In this document: piece after piece, positions 46,144 to 56,564 of the stretch
Numbering within the stretch: the first letter of the stretch is position 1
Layout of the letters: the number at the start of each line of letters is the position of its first letter
Program-made: the position numbers and the translations under genes
The notes under the pieces: model-generated
The model's input: the letters and a program-made list of their open reading frames with translations, nothing else
What the model was told of the DNA's origin: nothing
Databases searched by the model: none
From: Thelonectria olida
Taxonomy: Eukaryota > Ascomycota > Sordariomycetes > Hypocreales > Nectriaceae
Direction of reading: 5' to 3'
Assembly (NCBI GenBank): GCA_020736575.1
Contig: JAGPYM010000004.1
Span: forward strand, 2,542,001-2,606,000
DNA: 64,000 nucleotides

Positions 46144-47390
46144 CTAAGCAGACGGCTTCCTCCCGACCATCAGATACATGGGCGTAAACAACTTCTGCTT
46201 CCCGCCCTCAACCAGGGCATCCGCCGCCTTGCCCAGACTATCCGCAGTCTTCCTCGTTCCCGCCGGCGCGAGCCGAACCGTCTCTAACACGCCGATGACG
46301 TTGTGCATCACCAGACGCCCCCATTTGTTCATGCGCAGAACCGTAAGCACATCGCCAAGCGTCTGCGCATACGACATGTCGCTGTCGAGCGGCCAGTACC
46401 ACGGCGCAGGGCCCTCGTCGGTCGCGGCGAGGTCCTCGTGCACCTGGAGCTCGAACCCGGCGTCCTTCATGGCCGCGAGGCCGTGCGAAATGCTAAACAT
46501 TTGCGCGATGCCGTCGCCTTGTTCGATGTCGAGTCGGATGCGGCGGTGCTCGAGGTTCTCGTTGTCGTATTCATCCGTCATCAACCACTCGTACACTCCA
46601 AACACGCCGCCCGGCTTGAGGACGCGGAGGATTTCGCTGTAGACTCCCTTCAACGATGGGGCATGGACGGTAGCTTCGATTGCGTAGACGGCGTCGAACG
46701 AGTTGTCAGGGTAAGGAATGTTCTGCAAAGCGCTGGTCAGTCTCGACACGAACTCAACGTCAGGTCTTTAGAGACATACCATAAAGTCTCCTTGGACGAA
46801 TTTCAGCTTGTGAGAGAGTCCTTCCTGGCGCGCATAGTTGGTCGCACGGCCAACTTGGTACTCGTTGATATTCAAACCAGTGACATGGGCACCCGTGAAC
46901 TTGACAATCTCTCGGGCTGGGCCGCCCACGCCGCATCCGACGTCGAGGACTTTCATACCCGGCTTGATACCGATGTTGTGGGCGAGGTAGTGTTCGTGTC
47001 GTGCAATGGCTCGATGGAACGTCTCGCCATAGGCAAAGCGGCAGAAGTGGAAGCATTGGCTCCATCCGTACTCGTACAGGTCTGTGGCTAGGTTGTAGTA
47101 TCTGAACGGTCAGCACATGGACAACGAAGTGGTGCAGCGTTGTAAGCGTACTGTCTCGTGAGGCTTGCGTAGTTGTCTGTTCGTTCCTGGCGGATGGCTT
47201 CGACTTCGTCCTCGGCCTTCTTGTCGTCCCAGTATTGGAAGTACTCGTTGACGGCGGCAGCGTGGGCGGCGTTGTCCTTGTTCATCATGGCCCTCATGCC
47301 GCCCTGGGAATCTTTCGACTGCCGGTGAAGGACTTTGTCGAAGGCCGAGTTTTGGGCCTCGTCGTAGGAGATGAGCTCGCCGGTCGTCAT
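46144..47390 (-). CDS. erg6: Sterol 24-C-methyltransferase (Erg6 type)
   Basis: Three exons, 47390-47152, 47101-46780 and 46722-46144, close in phase to give 379 residues, the usual Erg6 length. Sequence signatures include [13 protein letters not shown], the SAM-binding motif [20 protein letters not shown], then [22 protein letters not shown] and [12 protein letters not shown]. The C-terminal third corresponds to the sterol methyltransferase C-terminal domain and ends [18 protein letters not shown]. It adds the C24 methyl group of ergosterol precursors using S-adenosylmethionine, at the endoplasmic reticulum or lipid droplet. Filamentous fungi may have more than one copy, so whether this is the main one is not decidable here. 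Confidence 0.93.
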
Positions 47391-47957
47391 TGTATCGAGT
47401 TGGAAGGTAACGGAGAAGAGGAATTGAGTAATTGGAGGATGGATTGAGCTCGATTGATGATCCGAGATGTTTTTGCGAGTGGTGACAAGTCCTTCTTATA
47501 CCAAGAGCCCTCGGGAGGTTGGACTTCTCCGTGTCCCGGCTGAGGGAGTTGTCCAGCTTCGAATTGGCTTACCAATTGCCATCTCTGACAATGTTATTGA
47601 TCGCACACCTGGATGAGACTCTTCTGGAGCTTCAATATCAGATAGGATCGTGTCTCTGAAACCCGAACACGAACAAGACGTGTAGATTTCTCGTTGCCCG
47701 TCCAATCATGGCAAGCGAAGAACCCTGTCGAGGCGAATACGAGCTCCACATAGTCCAGACCCGAATGCGAACGACTTACAAGACGCCTATCAGGGCCGCG
47801 AATACACTTCCAAGTAAAGGTCTTGACCGAATCGTCTGCACAGTCCTCGGTTAGATGCACAGTTTGATCTCAAAAAGCGTAGCAATCTTTGGATCTGGGA
47901 TGAATCTCTGACCGCTCCGCTTGGCGTCATCATCAGACCATTCGCCGTAAACGAACG

Positions 47958-48457
47958 TTACTTACTGGCCAGCTTGCTCTTCTGCCCCTGAGCCCCCACG
48001 TGGTCCAGATTCGAGTATTTCTCTCTGATATGATACCAAGTGAAGGTTACTGGAGATCCACCGAGAGATTGGTGCTTAAAAGGGAGGATTCGCAGTCGAA
48101 AACCAGGTGTCTGAATCCCCATGCCTATCAATAGCCTTGACAGTTCAGGAACAGATTGAAAATGGCAGCCAAGTTTTGATGCGAGACGAGATTCTGCTAA
48201 TAATCTCAGGAGGTATTTACTTCTATGGCCACACTCTGCAATGAGCGATACCCGTTCTCCAGCAAATGCAGTATCGAATTGGCGTGAAACCACCCGGCCT
48301 CGTTCGACTTCAGCGCAAAGCGTGCAGTAGTCGCAACTACCAAGCCGACTTCGAGAATAAATTCAATATGATCCCCCGCTGTATCATCAGCCGGATCTAC
48401 CATGAACTCCCCCGTCTTGTAATCGAGTAGTTGAACGCGGCGGGATCCTCTCCTCAT
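47958..48457 (-). pseudogene. Possible relic of a fungal PD-(D/E)XK nuclease-like gene
   Basis: On the minus strand, 48457-48206 reads DPADDTAGDHIEFILEVGLV and then ALKSNEAGWFHANSILHLLE before a stop. The second part has the look of the segment AxWNxxVHxxLL common in the large fungal PD-(D/E)XK nuclease-like family. An overlapping frame (48293-47958) adds 111 more codons (RILPFKHQSLGGSPVTFTWY). No single model joins them. The resemblance is weak, and chance is a real alternative. Confidence 0.22.
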
Positions 48458-49386
48458 TAATCCGATGCTTGATCAACACGTGCGCCAGACCCAGAGTCAT
48501 CGAGGGAGGTGCGGTCATCTGCATCTAATTTATCGAAACCAGTTTCAGTTTTTATAGATGATCTTTGAGTCGTCACTCTGGGAATCCTTCGTGACGGTGT
48601 TGTCGTCCAGCAGCTGTTCGTGGGGTTGCATCTGTGGTTGGTCTTGGGCCGGCGGCATAGCCTGGGCTTCATCGCCTGCCTTTTTCGGGACTTGTGAGAG
48701 AAGATGCTGTGAGTTGTGGATGTCGCGCATGCGGTTTGGAGAGTGAGGGAGGAGAATGCTTACCTTGGTCTTCATCTTATCCTGCTTAGTACCTGGTGTC
48801 TTCTGCGAGGCCTCCTTTTCCTTTTGGTGCTCTTCCAGGGTGTGGACATGGTGCGGTTGATGATTGTTGTGATGTTTGTGACTTGAGACGGTAAAGAATA
48901 CCGGTGAGGATGAAGAAGCGAGGGTGAAGAAACGAGGGTGAAGATGGCCAGAGAGCAACATCTGGTAGCCTTGTAGCAACAATGATTCAATCTCACACGG
49001 CTGTGGGCGCATATACTGCCAAAGATCGGCGCTATGCAGGCAAACCCACCTACTCATAGGAGCAAACGATCTACAAATTACCTACGCTGGATGCATTCAT
49101 GTGCCTTGGGGGAGGTACCAAATTCGTAGCATTATTTTCTTCTACGTGCCCTTTGAAGATTTTGCTTTAGGATACCTATGCTACTTCAGGGATGATCCAA
49201 ATGACTGTCTATGTTGGACAGCTCACACCTCATTTCGATATCGTCAAACCACATCTACGCCCCGAAGAGGTACATTACCTATACCTCCTTGTCCCAACCA
49301 AAGCCTCGGGGCAACAAGACGGCGCCAAGATGGATCAGGACATGTTAGCGCATCTCCAACTTCACCTTTCGGGGGCCAATTCCAGC

Positions 49387-49465
49387 GAACCGAAGCCTCT
49401 TCCCCGCATTTCTAGCTGCCGAACCGATCGGACAGGGATTGCTCGGTTCCCTCAACATGAACCGA
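49387..49465. promoter_or_regulatory. Cluster of four GAACCGA boxes upstream of the MFS gene
   Basis: The heptamer GAACCGA occurs at 49387-49393, 49421-49427, 49443-49449 (reverse orientation) and 49459-49465, that is 155 to 233 bp before the MFS start. The second box lies in GCCGAACCGATCGG, an inverted CCG-N7-CGG pair of the kind bound by Zn2Cys6 proteins. Function as an operator is inferred. Confidence 0.4.
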
Positions 49466-49619
49466 ACTCAAGATGGGGATATAAGATGGCTGGCCGTCTT
49501 GAGCTTGGGGACTTGCTCATTAACCAAACTCATCTGCTCTCTCGACCTTCCATCTCTCAAAAGAAATCTCACTATTGCCGTCTCTGACTCGGCCAAGGAG
49601 CCTGTCTGCAGCGTGCACC

Positions 49620-51384
49620 ATGACGACGGACATGGACGACCTCAAGCAAACCTCGACTGAGATGCTCGAGGACATCGAGAAGCCTTCAGCCCCGGGACAC
49701 GGCTACGTCGAAGGAAACGCCCTCCTCGTCGACAAGCATGGGAATATCCTCAAGGTCCCTGTGCCATCCAACGACCCAAATGACCCCTTGAACTTCAAGA
49801 CCTGGGAGAAATGGGCCGTCATCGTCACCTGCTGCTGGTTCTGTACGTGCCTGTATAATTCACCATTGCGAGTTCATGGCGACTAACCAATTCATAGCCA
49901 TCATGGGATTGGCTCTTGCAGGAGGTTTGGGTGCCATTTTGAACATCTTCTTTGCTCTCTACGGCCCTCAGGGCTACGGTCCATCCGACATTGTCCTTCT
50001 CCTGACTCTCCCGTCCCTTTGCATCGGCCTCGGTGAGCTTTCCCGAGTCAATTAGCCATAAGTGACTCTGCTAACAGAAATAGGAAACTTCATCATCTTG
50101 CCAGTTTCGCTCGCCTTCGGTCGACGACCCGTCTTTCTCATCTCGACCGTCATTCTCTTAGCCGCTACCATCGGCTCCGCGACCCAAAACAGCTACAACG
50201 GCCACCTAGGAACCCGCGTCTTACAAGGTCTTGCGACTGGCGCCTCGGAGTCTCTTCTGCCGTTGATGCTCACAGAGGTGACGTTTCTCCACGAACGCGG
50301 TCGCGTTTTCGGTCTTTACTGGACGGTGCAGAATATCATCAGCAGCTCTCTCAACCTGGCAAGCAGCTACGAGGCCGCTGCTCTTGGCTGGAGATGGTAC
50401 TACTGGGTCTTTGTCATCACCATCGCTGTTGGTCTTGTGCTTGCCATCTTCTTTGGTTTCGAGACGCGCTTCTCTCGGCCCGCGGTAAACCTCGACGGCC
50501 GTGTCATCATGACGGATGACTTTGGAGTCACCCACATCGTCCCCGACCATGAGGCCCAGGAGTACCTCGAGAGACATGCCATTCCGCACCATAGTGACGG
50601 CGCTGATGTGCCCAAGAAATCGTACATGCAGATGCTCAAGCCTTGGTCCGAGCCACACCCAACCCCTGGAAAGATGATGGTTCTCTCTTGGCTTCGAATG
50701 GCCCAAAGCATGACCTCGCCCGCCATTCTTTACGTTGTCCTGGCTAGTTCCATCACTTTAGGGTGTGTCGTCGGCATCTCATTAACATACGACACAGTCC
50801 TCCAACAGTACGGATGGAAGCCGCAAGACGTTGGTCTGATCAACCTAGGCGGCGTCGTGGGTGGTCTTCTCGGCGCCGCCTATTGCACTCTGGTTGGAGA
50901 GCCTTTCGTCCTGTGGATGGCCAAGCGAAACCGCGGCATCCACAGACCAGAGCACCGACTGATTGTGCTGATCCCGATTGGCCTCCTCGGCTTTGGCATG
51001 CTGATTCTCTACGGGTTCATGGCCACCAGCGCATTCGAAGGCGGCGGCTCTTCCTGGGGGGCCGTGCTGGCCTGGACGTTTTTCCAAATCACCTTTACCA
51101 GCGTTCTTATCATCAGCACCACGTTCGCCTCGGAGGCGAGCCCGAAGCACCCCGGCCCGGCGCTGGTCATGGTCGTGGGGACGAAGAACATTGTCTCGTT
51201 TGGGGTGGCTTATGGTCTCACGCCCATGGTTCAGAAGGGCGGCTACACCTGGACGTTTGGGGTGCTGGCGGGGATCTTTGGTGCCATTTTCATTCTGGGC
51301 GTGCCTGTGTACATCCTGAATCCCATGTGGCGACGATATGTGACCCGAATGGAGGAGAAGCGCGGTGTGACTACAACCGATTAG
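49620..51384 (+). CDS. MFS transporter, DHA1/HOL1-like
   Basis: Three exons, 49620-49842, 49898-50032 and 50084-51384, close in phase to give 552 residues. The N-terminal cytosolic tail ends with the motif DPNDPLNFKTWEKWAV, which marks the drug:H+ antiporter-1 group with HOL1-like members. Twelve hydrophobic helices follow, with the cytosolic loop LAFGRRPVF after helix 2 and GTRVLQGLATGASESLLPLM in helix 4. Expected role: plasma-membrane proton antiport or uptake of a small metabolite. Its position next to the C4-sugar enzymes makes a polyol or sugar-acid substrate possible, but nothing in the sequence proves it. Confidence 0.9.
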
Positions 51385-51431
51385 TAGATATTGCTCTAAT
51401 ACTAGTATTTGTGGCGAGAGCTCTTGGTGTG

Positions 51432-51948
51432 CTAAGCATCCTTCGTCTCGTTTCCATCATTGTCTTCCACTGTTCTCTGTTGGCTTCCCTCTTGAGATGC
51501 TTCGTCTTCAGTGTGCATGGAACCGCAGGCGCACTGGCGAGTGTGGCTCCAATCGACGGTGCACAGTTGATGCTTCCACCGTCCCCAGCCTATGTTAAGC
51601 TCGTAGTGCGCGCTTCGGGTGGTGCTTCGAGGGTGGCTGGGAGTGAATTCGGGCTCTCCCTCTTCTTTGGATATTATTTCCCATTCACCATCACCCAGGC
51701 TATTTTCATGTTGGCGGGAGGGTCTGTTGACGGCGAAGTTGTTGCCTGTTGAGAGTCAGCGATAAAACGGTCCAAGCGGGTATATAGGATTTATTTCCTG
51801 TCAAAGACTTACCCCTCTCTTGTGCGCCCTCGCGAATAGTCGCTGAGTTTGTGTCAAAGGTGGTTTTATCGTCGATATCCTTCTTGGAGGTGCTCGACAT
51901 GGTTACAGATGAGGAATCCCAATTCGCCAACGTTGTTTCCAAAGACAT
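51432..51948 (-). CDS. Small spliced protein of unknown function
   Basis: Two exons, 51948-51813 and 51745-51432, join with a canonical GTAAGT donor and CAACAG acceptor in matching phase to give 149 residues. The model starts MSLETTLANWDSSSVTMSST and the second exon reads GDGEWEIISKEEGEPEF, then a Trp- and Cys-containing stretch (NIGWGRWKHQL; SHTRQCACG). It is acidic and hydrophilic, has no signal peptide and no known domain. It converges on the MFS gene and probably overlaps its 3' UTR. The long second exon and clean splice make it more likely real than chance; no function is claimed. Confidence 0.55.
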
Positions 51949-52660
51949 AGCGAGTTTGTAACGAGGGGAATTGTGAGTTGCCCTGTTACACCCATCAGCT
52001 GTTGCACTGTCTCTGACACGTCCGATAAAGGCCGAGTTTCGAAGATCATGACATCATGTAGACATTCCGTAGGTTCAATGTTTTGTAAGTACAAACTAAC
52101 TTAACAAGATGGCTCCTAGACAGCCATCTAGTGACTTAGACATAACTAGGTAAAGGGCTATTAGACATAAAAAAAGATTTCCGTCATTTCAATCCATCGT
52201 GGGAGCACCTAATAGCAGGTACTGACAGTCTGTAGTAACACTCGCTCTCAGAGCCAGCCAACTAGTGAAAATGCCTCCAGCCAAATCATCACATGAACGC
52301 TCAAGCTACAAACCTGTCTCAATCTCTCCAGTGAATGCCCGACCAGCCACAACAACCGACCCCCGTCCCATTTCCCCAGTCTCCGAGACTAAGCCAACCC
52401 CAGATTCCGGCTCCGGGCCGGCCCCGCCAGCTCCACACCCGCTCCGAAGTCCGAACCGAGAAGCTGCGGTTGTCACCTCTCCCCTGTCCATCCATGAACA
52501 CGGTACCGAGTTGCAGTGGTCACAACGAGCCTAAATCGATCACAAGGGCATATAAATTTAGCTTCTCTCGTAATTCTCCAGATCGTGAATAGCTTTGTAG
52601 TGAGCAATTGCATTTCCAGACACTGCTACACACTTACCCTATACTACCTAATCCGAAATC
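51949..52660. other. Upstream region of the NTF2-like gene
   Basis: About 710 bp. A plus-strand ORF at 52271-52534 (87 codons, rich in Pro and Ser) starts with ATG but has no domain and no clear splice partner. A GAACCGA box is at 52453-52459 and a TATA-like box near 52551. Confidence 0.45.
52551..52557 (+). promoter_or_regulatory. TATA-like box of the NTF2-like gene
   Basis: TATAAAT lies 110 bp before the start codon at 52661, at a plausible distance for a fungal core promoter. Confidence 0.4.
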
Positions 52661-53598
52661 ATGGGCTCAACTGATACCATCGCAGCGCTGCAGGAGAGAC
52701 TTGTGGCTGCAGAGCGCCTAGCTCAGCGTGTAAGTGGACGCCCACTAGTTCCTAAGTATGTGGGCAAGGAATAGTCTGCTAAGAACCACCCGAGGCATAT
52801 GATCGTGGTGCCGTTGAGAACGTCTTCAGCAAGTACATGCATCTGCACAACGTTTTTGAGGATGAGAAGATCAAACCTCTCTGGGTCAAGCGCGGTACCC
52901 CAGGCATTCACGCTCAGTACACAAACGTCGGCATATACACCGACTACGACAGCGTCATGGCATACCACAGTGGTCGCCCAGCACCCCCTGGCAAATTGAT
53001 CCTCCACGAGACCACCACGCCCCTGATCGAGGTGGCCGAGGACGGCGAAACGGCCAAGGGCTTTTGGCTGATGGGCGGCATCGAGAGCGGTTTGACCGAG
53101 CCCAGCAACGTCGGCGCCATGCCTGAGTTCCTGTACGAGCCCGAGGACAAGAACGTCGACGGGAAGCGGGTGTGGACGCACTGGGTCTGGTGCCAGTACG
53201 CCCTCGACTTCTTGAAGCAGGACGGCGAGTGGAAGATCTGGCACTTCCGCTGTCTCGAGGTCACCCGAGCTCCGTTTAGCGAGAACTGGATCACGTTTGC
53301 GAACAAGAATCAGATTGCTTTTGACAAGGTAAGCAACGCAGCCCCCGTTATGTAGGGGGCCTTGCTGATCGGAAACCCAGGATCTGGCCTACTTTGGGAA
53401 GAACGGCAAGGCCGTCTTCATGCCGACCCCAGACGAACCAGCGAGTAAGGTGAGTGCAGATAATCATTGCTCCTTGCGTCTTCTGCGTGGCTGATCCTAA
53501 AGTAGACGGCCCATGTCTACGGCCCAGACCGAGCTAGGAAGCTGGACGTTCCGCTTCCCGCCCCGTATAAGACATTTGCAGATGTTGAAGAGTATTAG
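52661..53598 (+). CDS. NTF2/SnoaL-like fold protein
   Basis: Four exons, 52661-52729, 52795-53328, 53381-53449 and 53506-53598, close in phase to give 254 residues. The first 23 residues form a helix (TIAALQERLVAAERLAQ) as in fungal SnoaL-like proteins that begin with an amphipathic leader. The core (FSKYMHLHNVFEDEKIKPLW; YTDYDSVMAYH; WTHWVWCQYALDFLKQDGEWKIWHF) matches the cone-shaped NTF2-like fold used by small isomerases, dehydratases and cyclases. The second exon's acceptor (GAG before 52795) was chosen to keep the frame; another acceptor a few bases away would change only a few residues. The substrate is unknown. It is convergent with the triosephosphate-isomerase-like gene. Confidence 0.8.
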
Positions 53599-53936
53599 TT
53601 GCAGACCGAGGCTAGACCGTTTGAGTGTTATTCGCATCTGAAATGATATTTAGCACTTTGCAGTTTGATTTACGCCTCCACTGCTCATTCATTTTAAGAC
53701 TTATCATAACATAGCGAAAATGAGTTAGTTTATTCATAAGAGGTTCTTACTGTTCACACATCATCAACAAGACGAATGATGGATACTGACGCTTATGAAA
53801 GTAAATGTGAGATCCCCCTCCATGTAAATATACTAAATAGGGACAGCGATAGATAAAAATACGAGTATTCTTCAATGAAAGTAAATGTATAGGCATTGTA
53901 AACTTGGCACCGACCTAACTCAAGACTGTCTGCATG
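53599..53936. other. Intergenic, convergent 3' ends
   Basis: About 340 bp, AT-rich, with a 13-bp direct repeat (GAAAGTAAATGTA, or its first 12 bases) near 53797 and 53877. Nothing else is seen. Confidence 0.5.
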
Positions 53937-54710
53937 TCACGCAGAAGCAACCTCCTGGATCGTCTTATAAAACTGCGCCGGATCATGCGCAAACCTACCT
54001 AAGAACAACCCATCCACGCCGTCTTTGAGCTTCTCAAACAGTCCTGGCCCAGCACTTCCCCCGTAGAGAATCCTCGTCGAGCCCTTCCGTCTCTGAATGC
54101 AATCGAGCTGCCTAATAGCAACGGTGACTGCGACCACATAGTCTACTGCAGCGGGCTGCGCAGCGCCAATGGCCCAAACAGGCTCATATGCCAGTATAAC
54201 ATCGGCCTCGTCTGGGACAGCGGACAGGACGGACTCTACTTGGCCGCGGCACTCGTCGACTGCGGAAATGGACGTCTCGCTTCGCGTCTTCTCGCCGATG
54301 CACACCAGCGGCACCATGCCATTCCTCGCCGTTGCCGCGGCCTTCTTTGCAGTGATCTCATCCGTCTCTCCAAAGAGTCTTCGGCGCTCGGCATGTCCGA
54401 CTTCGACGAGCTTGCAGCCGACTTCAGCGAGGACGGCCGGCGATACTTCACCCGTGTAGGCGCCAGTGTCCTCGTGGAAGGTGTCCTGGGCGCCGCACCA
54501 AATCTTGGCCCCTTTGACTTTGTCGATGGTAGACACGAGGGTGACGTGGTCTGGGATGATGAAGACATCGATGTCATCCAATTGAGATGACTCCGAGCTG
54601 GGGAGAAGCTGCAGGAGTTGATCGACGTATTGGCTTGTGCGTGATGCGGAAAAGTACATCTTGGTAGAGACACCGACGAGGCGGCGCTCTGAGTGATGCG
54701 GGGAAGCCAT
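53937..54710 (-). CDS. Triosephosphate-isomerase-like sugar-phosphate isomerase (EYI1/EryH type)
   Basis: A single-exon 257-residue TIM-barrel protein. Catalytic residues are all present: Lys17 (VSTKMYF), His106 (VEVGHAERR) and Glu176 (AYEPVWAIG); the phosphate loop is YGGS at 216-219. Compared with glycolytic TIM, the Asn of the NWK motif is Ser15 and the Ser of HSERR is Ala107. Such divergent TIM paralogs in fungi and bacteria (Yarrowia EYI1, bacterial EryH/LerI) interconvert L-erythrulose 1-phosphate and D-erythrulose 4-phosphate. Nearness to a DAK-type kinase and an RpiB-type isomerase favours that role here over glycolysis. This is inference; a housekeeping TIM should exist elsewhere in the genome. 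Confidence 0.85.
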   Translation of the reverse strand: MASPHHSERRLVGVSTKMYFSASRTSQYVDQLLQLLPSSESSQLDDIDVFIIPDHVTLVSTIDKVKGAKIWCGAQDTFHEDTGAYTGEVSPAVLAEVGCKLVEVGHAERRRLFGETDEITAKKAAATARNGMVPLVCIGEKTRSETSISAVDECRGQVESVLSAVPDEADVILAYEPVWAIGAAQPAAVDYVVAVTVAIRQLDCIQRRKGSTRILYGGSAGPGLFEKLKDGVDGLFLGRFAHDPAQFYKTIQEVASA

Positions 54711-55235
54711 GAGGGTGAATTATGATGGGTAGTCTATTGGATAGACACTGCTAAGGAAGTGGAAGGGCTTAGAAAAGCTGAGGTTTGGGGGAGCTGCAGT
54801 GTTCAATTGAGAGCGACCTGCGAGCCGAGCCTTCGGTACGATTCAACTGATTGACGAACCCGAAGATGCTCAACAGTTGACTCGGTTGATTTACGCGACC
54901 TCTCAACTGACTCTAGCTTACGAATGGACTACCGGTAGGTTAAGAATTGTTCCCTGCAGGCCATTTCTGGGCATCCTTCGGGGCCGCTGCTCTCCAACCT
55001 CCGTCACACTCGGACTTCCCAAAGAGGAAATCCGCTCGGAGAGGGGCTCATCGTCTCCCTTACACGCAGTTATTGACTTGCAGTGCGACCTGCTCGATCT
55101 GGACCTCACCATCATTGACCACATGACCTGAAATTTTAAAGAAGCGTGACGTGAAAAATCTTGAATGCTTGTGTCTATGAACTGGAGCTTCTTTACACGG
55201 CTGCGTTAACCCTTGTTGTGATGCCGAGCTGCTGG
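54711..55235. other. Upstream region of the TIM-like gene
   Basis: About 525 bp between the TIM-like start and the 3' end of the dehydrogenase gene (both minus strand). Nothing coding is seen. Confidence 0.55.
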
Positions 55236-56564
55236 CTACGCCGCCCACACTTTCACCACCAAAGCCATGGGCGTTTCCGGCCGATCCTTGGGCTTGTGCT
55301 GCAGCACTAGTCGGAGGAGATTCAGTGCCTGGGAGCCTAGGAACAGGGGCATCTTCAATCTCTGGGCTTCGTCGACTGCCCCTGCAAGGTCCTTCGTGAG
55401 TGCCACAAGCCCATCGCCAACCGCCGGCGCCTCGCCTCGAAGAACCCTGATCATGTCGCCGCCAAACGACTTGAGCATGGTGCTTCCTCCAGCAGCATTG
55501 ATGCAGAGCTCGTAGACTTGGTCGAGGTCCAGACCGACCTTGTGCGCAAAGGTCAGCGCCTCTGCTGCGGCACACAGATGGATGCCCTTCAACAAATTCA
55601 CAACCAGCCGCAACTTCTCCGCCTCGGTGCCCGCTTGTGCCTTCACGGGACCAACTTTCCCCTTTCCTTCGGTATAGATCCTGATCAAACTGGCGTCATC
55701 GTCGGCTCCGAAGCCCTTCCCGAGTCCCGTAAAGTATCCCTGCTCGGCATTGCTAGTCATCGGAGTGGGAAACCCATAGCGCCGCGCTTCAGACGTGATG
55801 ATGCTAGTATCCTTCAAGATGATGGTCACGGCGCTCGCAACCGGCTGAAAGTTGGCGTCTAGCGTGCGAGGGAGTCGGTTCTCCAGCATCCAACTCCAGC
55901 CTTCAGAGCCAACCAGGGCATTTCCAGTCTCAGGCAGGTCAAGGCCGAGATGTGCAGCGAAACCCAGGGCTTCGCTCCCCGAAAGGATCTGGTTCGCGGC
56001 GAGGACTTGGTGGCACATCTTCATGTTACTGCCAGCACCGATGCCGCCCGCCACGATGTAGAGCTTCTCAGGATCCGACATTGCCTTGAGCAAGTCGAGG
56101 CCTTTTGCGATGGCCTCGTCCGTAGCACCGGCCATAATGGAGAGCGTTCCATCGGCAGCTCGCTTTGCACCACCAGACACTGGACAATCGACCAAGAGAA
56201 TATCCGGACGTCCACTGTCTTTAATCTGCTGCGACAAGCTCTGGACGTATCCACAAGGAACTGTCGAACATAGTAGAAGGACAGCGTCTTTAGCAAGGGC
56301 GGGAACAGCTGGGTGTTCGCCTTCGAGGAGGACATCCTGCGCTTGCTGAGCGGTTGCGACCATGCAAACGCAGTATTCTTTGCCTTGCACGGCATCTGCC
56401 GGTTTTGAGGCAGTGTCCCCGCCAATGCTTCTGAACTTTTCCAAGGTCGGAGGCCAGATGTCAAAGCCAGTGACGGGATATCCTTCTTTGACAAGGTGGC
56501 TGGCCATGCCGAAGCCCATGGCTCCAAGGCCGATGAAGGCGACGGGGGGCTTTGCTTGGGGCAT
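55236..56564 (-). CDS. Two-domain 3-hydroxyisobutyrate/L-threonate-type dehydrogenase
   Basis: A single-exon 442-residue protein from the ATG at 56564; an ATG 16 codons upstream (56612) is in frame, but the family sequence starts at MPQAKPPVAFIGLGAMG. The Rossmann motif GLGAMGFGMA, the substrate motif DCPVSGGAKRAADG and the catalytic-helix segment GIGAGSNMKMCHQ (Lys in NMKM) are all visible. After this, a second helical domain repeats the C-terminal fold (AGGSTMLKSFGGDMIRVL), making the protein about 150 residues longer than ordinary 3-hydroxyisobutyrate dehydrogenase. Related proteins include bacterial LtnD, which oxidises L-threonate at C2, and domains of a plant fusion protein that also has a class II aldolase. 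It is divergently paired with the aldolase gene. Confidence 0.85.
   Translation of the reverse strand: MPQAKPPVAFIGLGAMGFGMASHLVKEGYPVTGFDIWPPTLEKFRSIGGDTASKPADAVQGKEYCVCMVATAQQAQDVLLEGEHPAVPALAKDAVLLLCSTVPCGYVQSLSQQIKDSGRPDILLVDCPVSGGAKRAADGTLSIMAGATDEAIAKGLDLLKAMSDPEKLYIVAGGIGAGSNMKMCHQVLAANQILSGSEALGFAAHLGLDLPETGNALVGSEGWSWMLENRLPRTLDANFQPVASAVTIILKDTSIITSEARRYGFPTPMTSNAEQGYFTGLGKGFGADDDASLIRIYTEGKGKVGPVKAQAGTEAEKLRLVVNLLKGIHLCAAAEALTFAHKVGLDLDQVYELCINAAGGSTMLKSFGGDMIRVLRGEAPAVGDGLVALTKDLAGAVDEAQRLKMPLFLGSQALNLLRLVLQHKPKDRPETPMALVVKVWAA

Larger units (their letters stand above)
47391..49619. other. Gene-poor region before the MFS gene
   Basis: About 2.2 kb. It contains the ERG6 promoter, a doubtful decayed ORF (48206-48457 minus and neighbours, listed separately) and, on the right, the MFS promoter with four GAACCGA boxes. 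The minus-strand ORF at 48545-49057 has low-complexity Gln/His-rich sequence and no domain. Confidence 0.45.

Noticed and set aside
48545..49057. Minus-strand ORF of 170 codons
   Set aside because: Low-complexity Gln/His/Pro sequence without a domain or supporting splice structure.
50763..51752. Plus-strand ORF of 329 codons overlapping the MFS gene
   Set aside because: Alternative frame of the third MFS exon; no domain.
52271..52534. Plus-strand Pro/Ser-rich ORF of 87 codons before the NTF2-like gene
   Set aside because: Starts with ATG but has no domain and no convincing splice partner; left as unannotated leader DNA.
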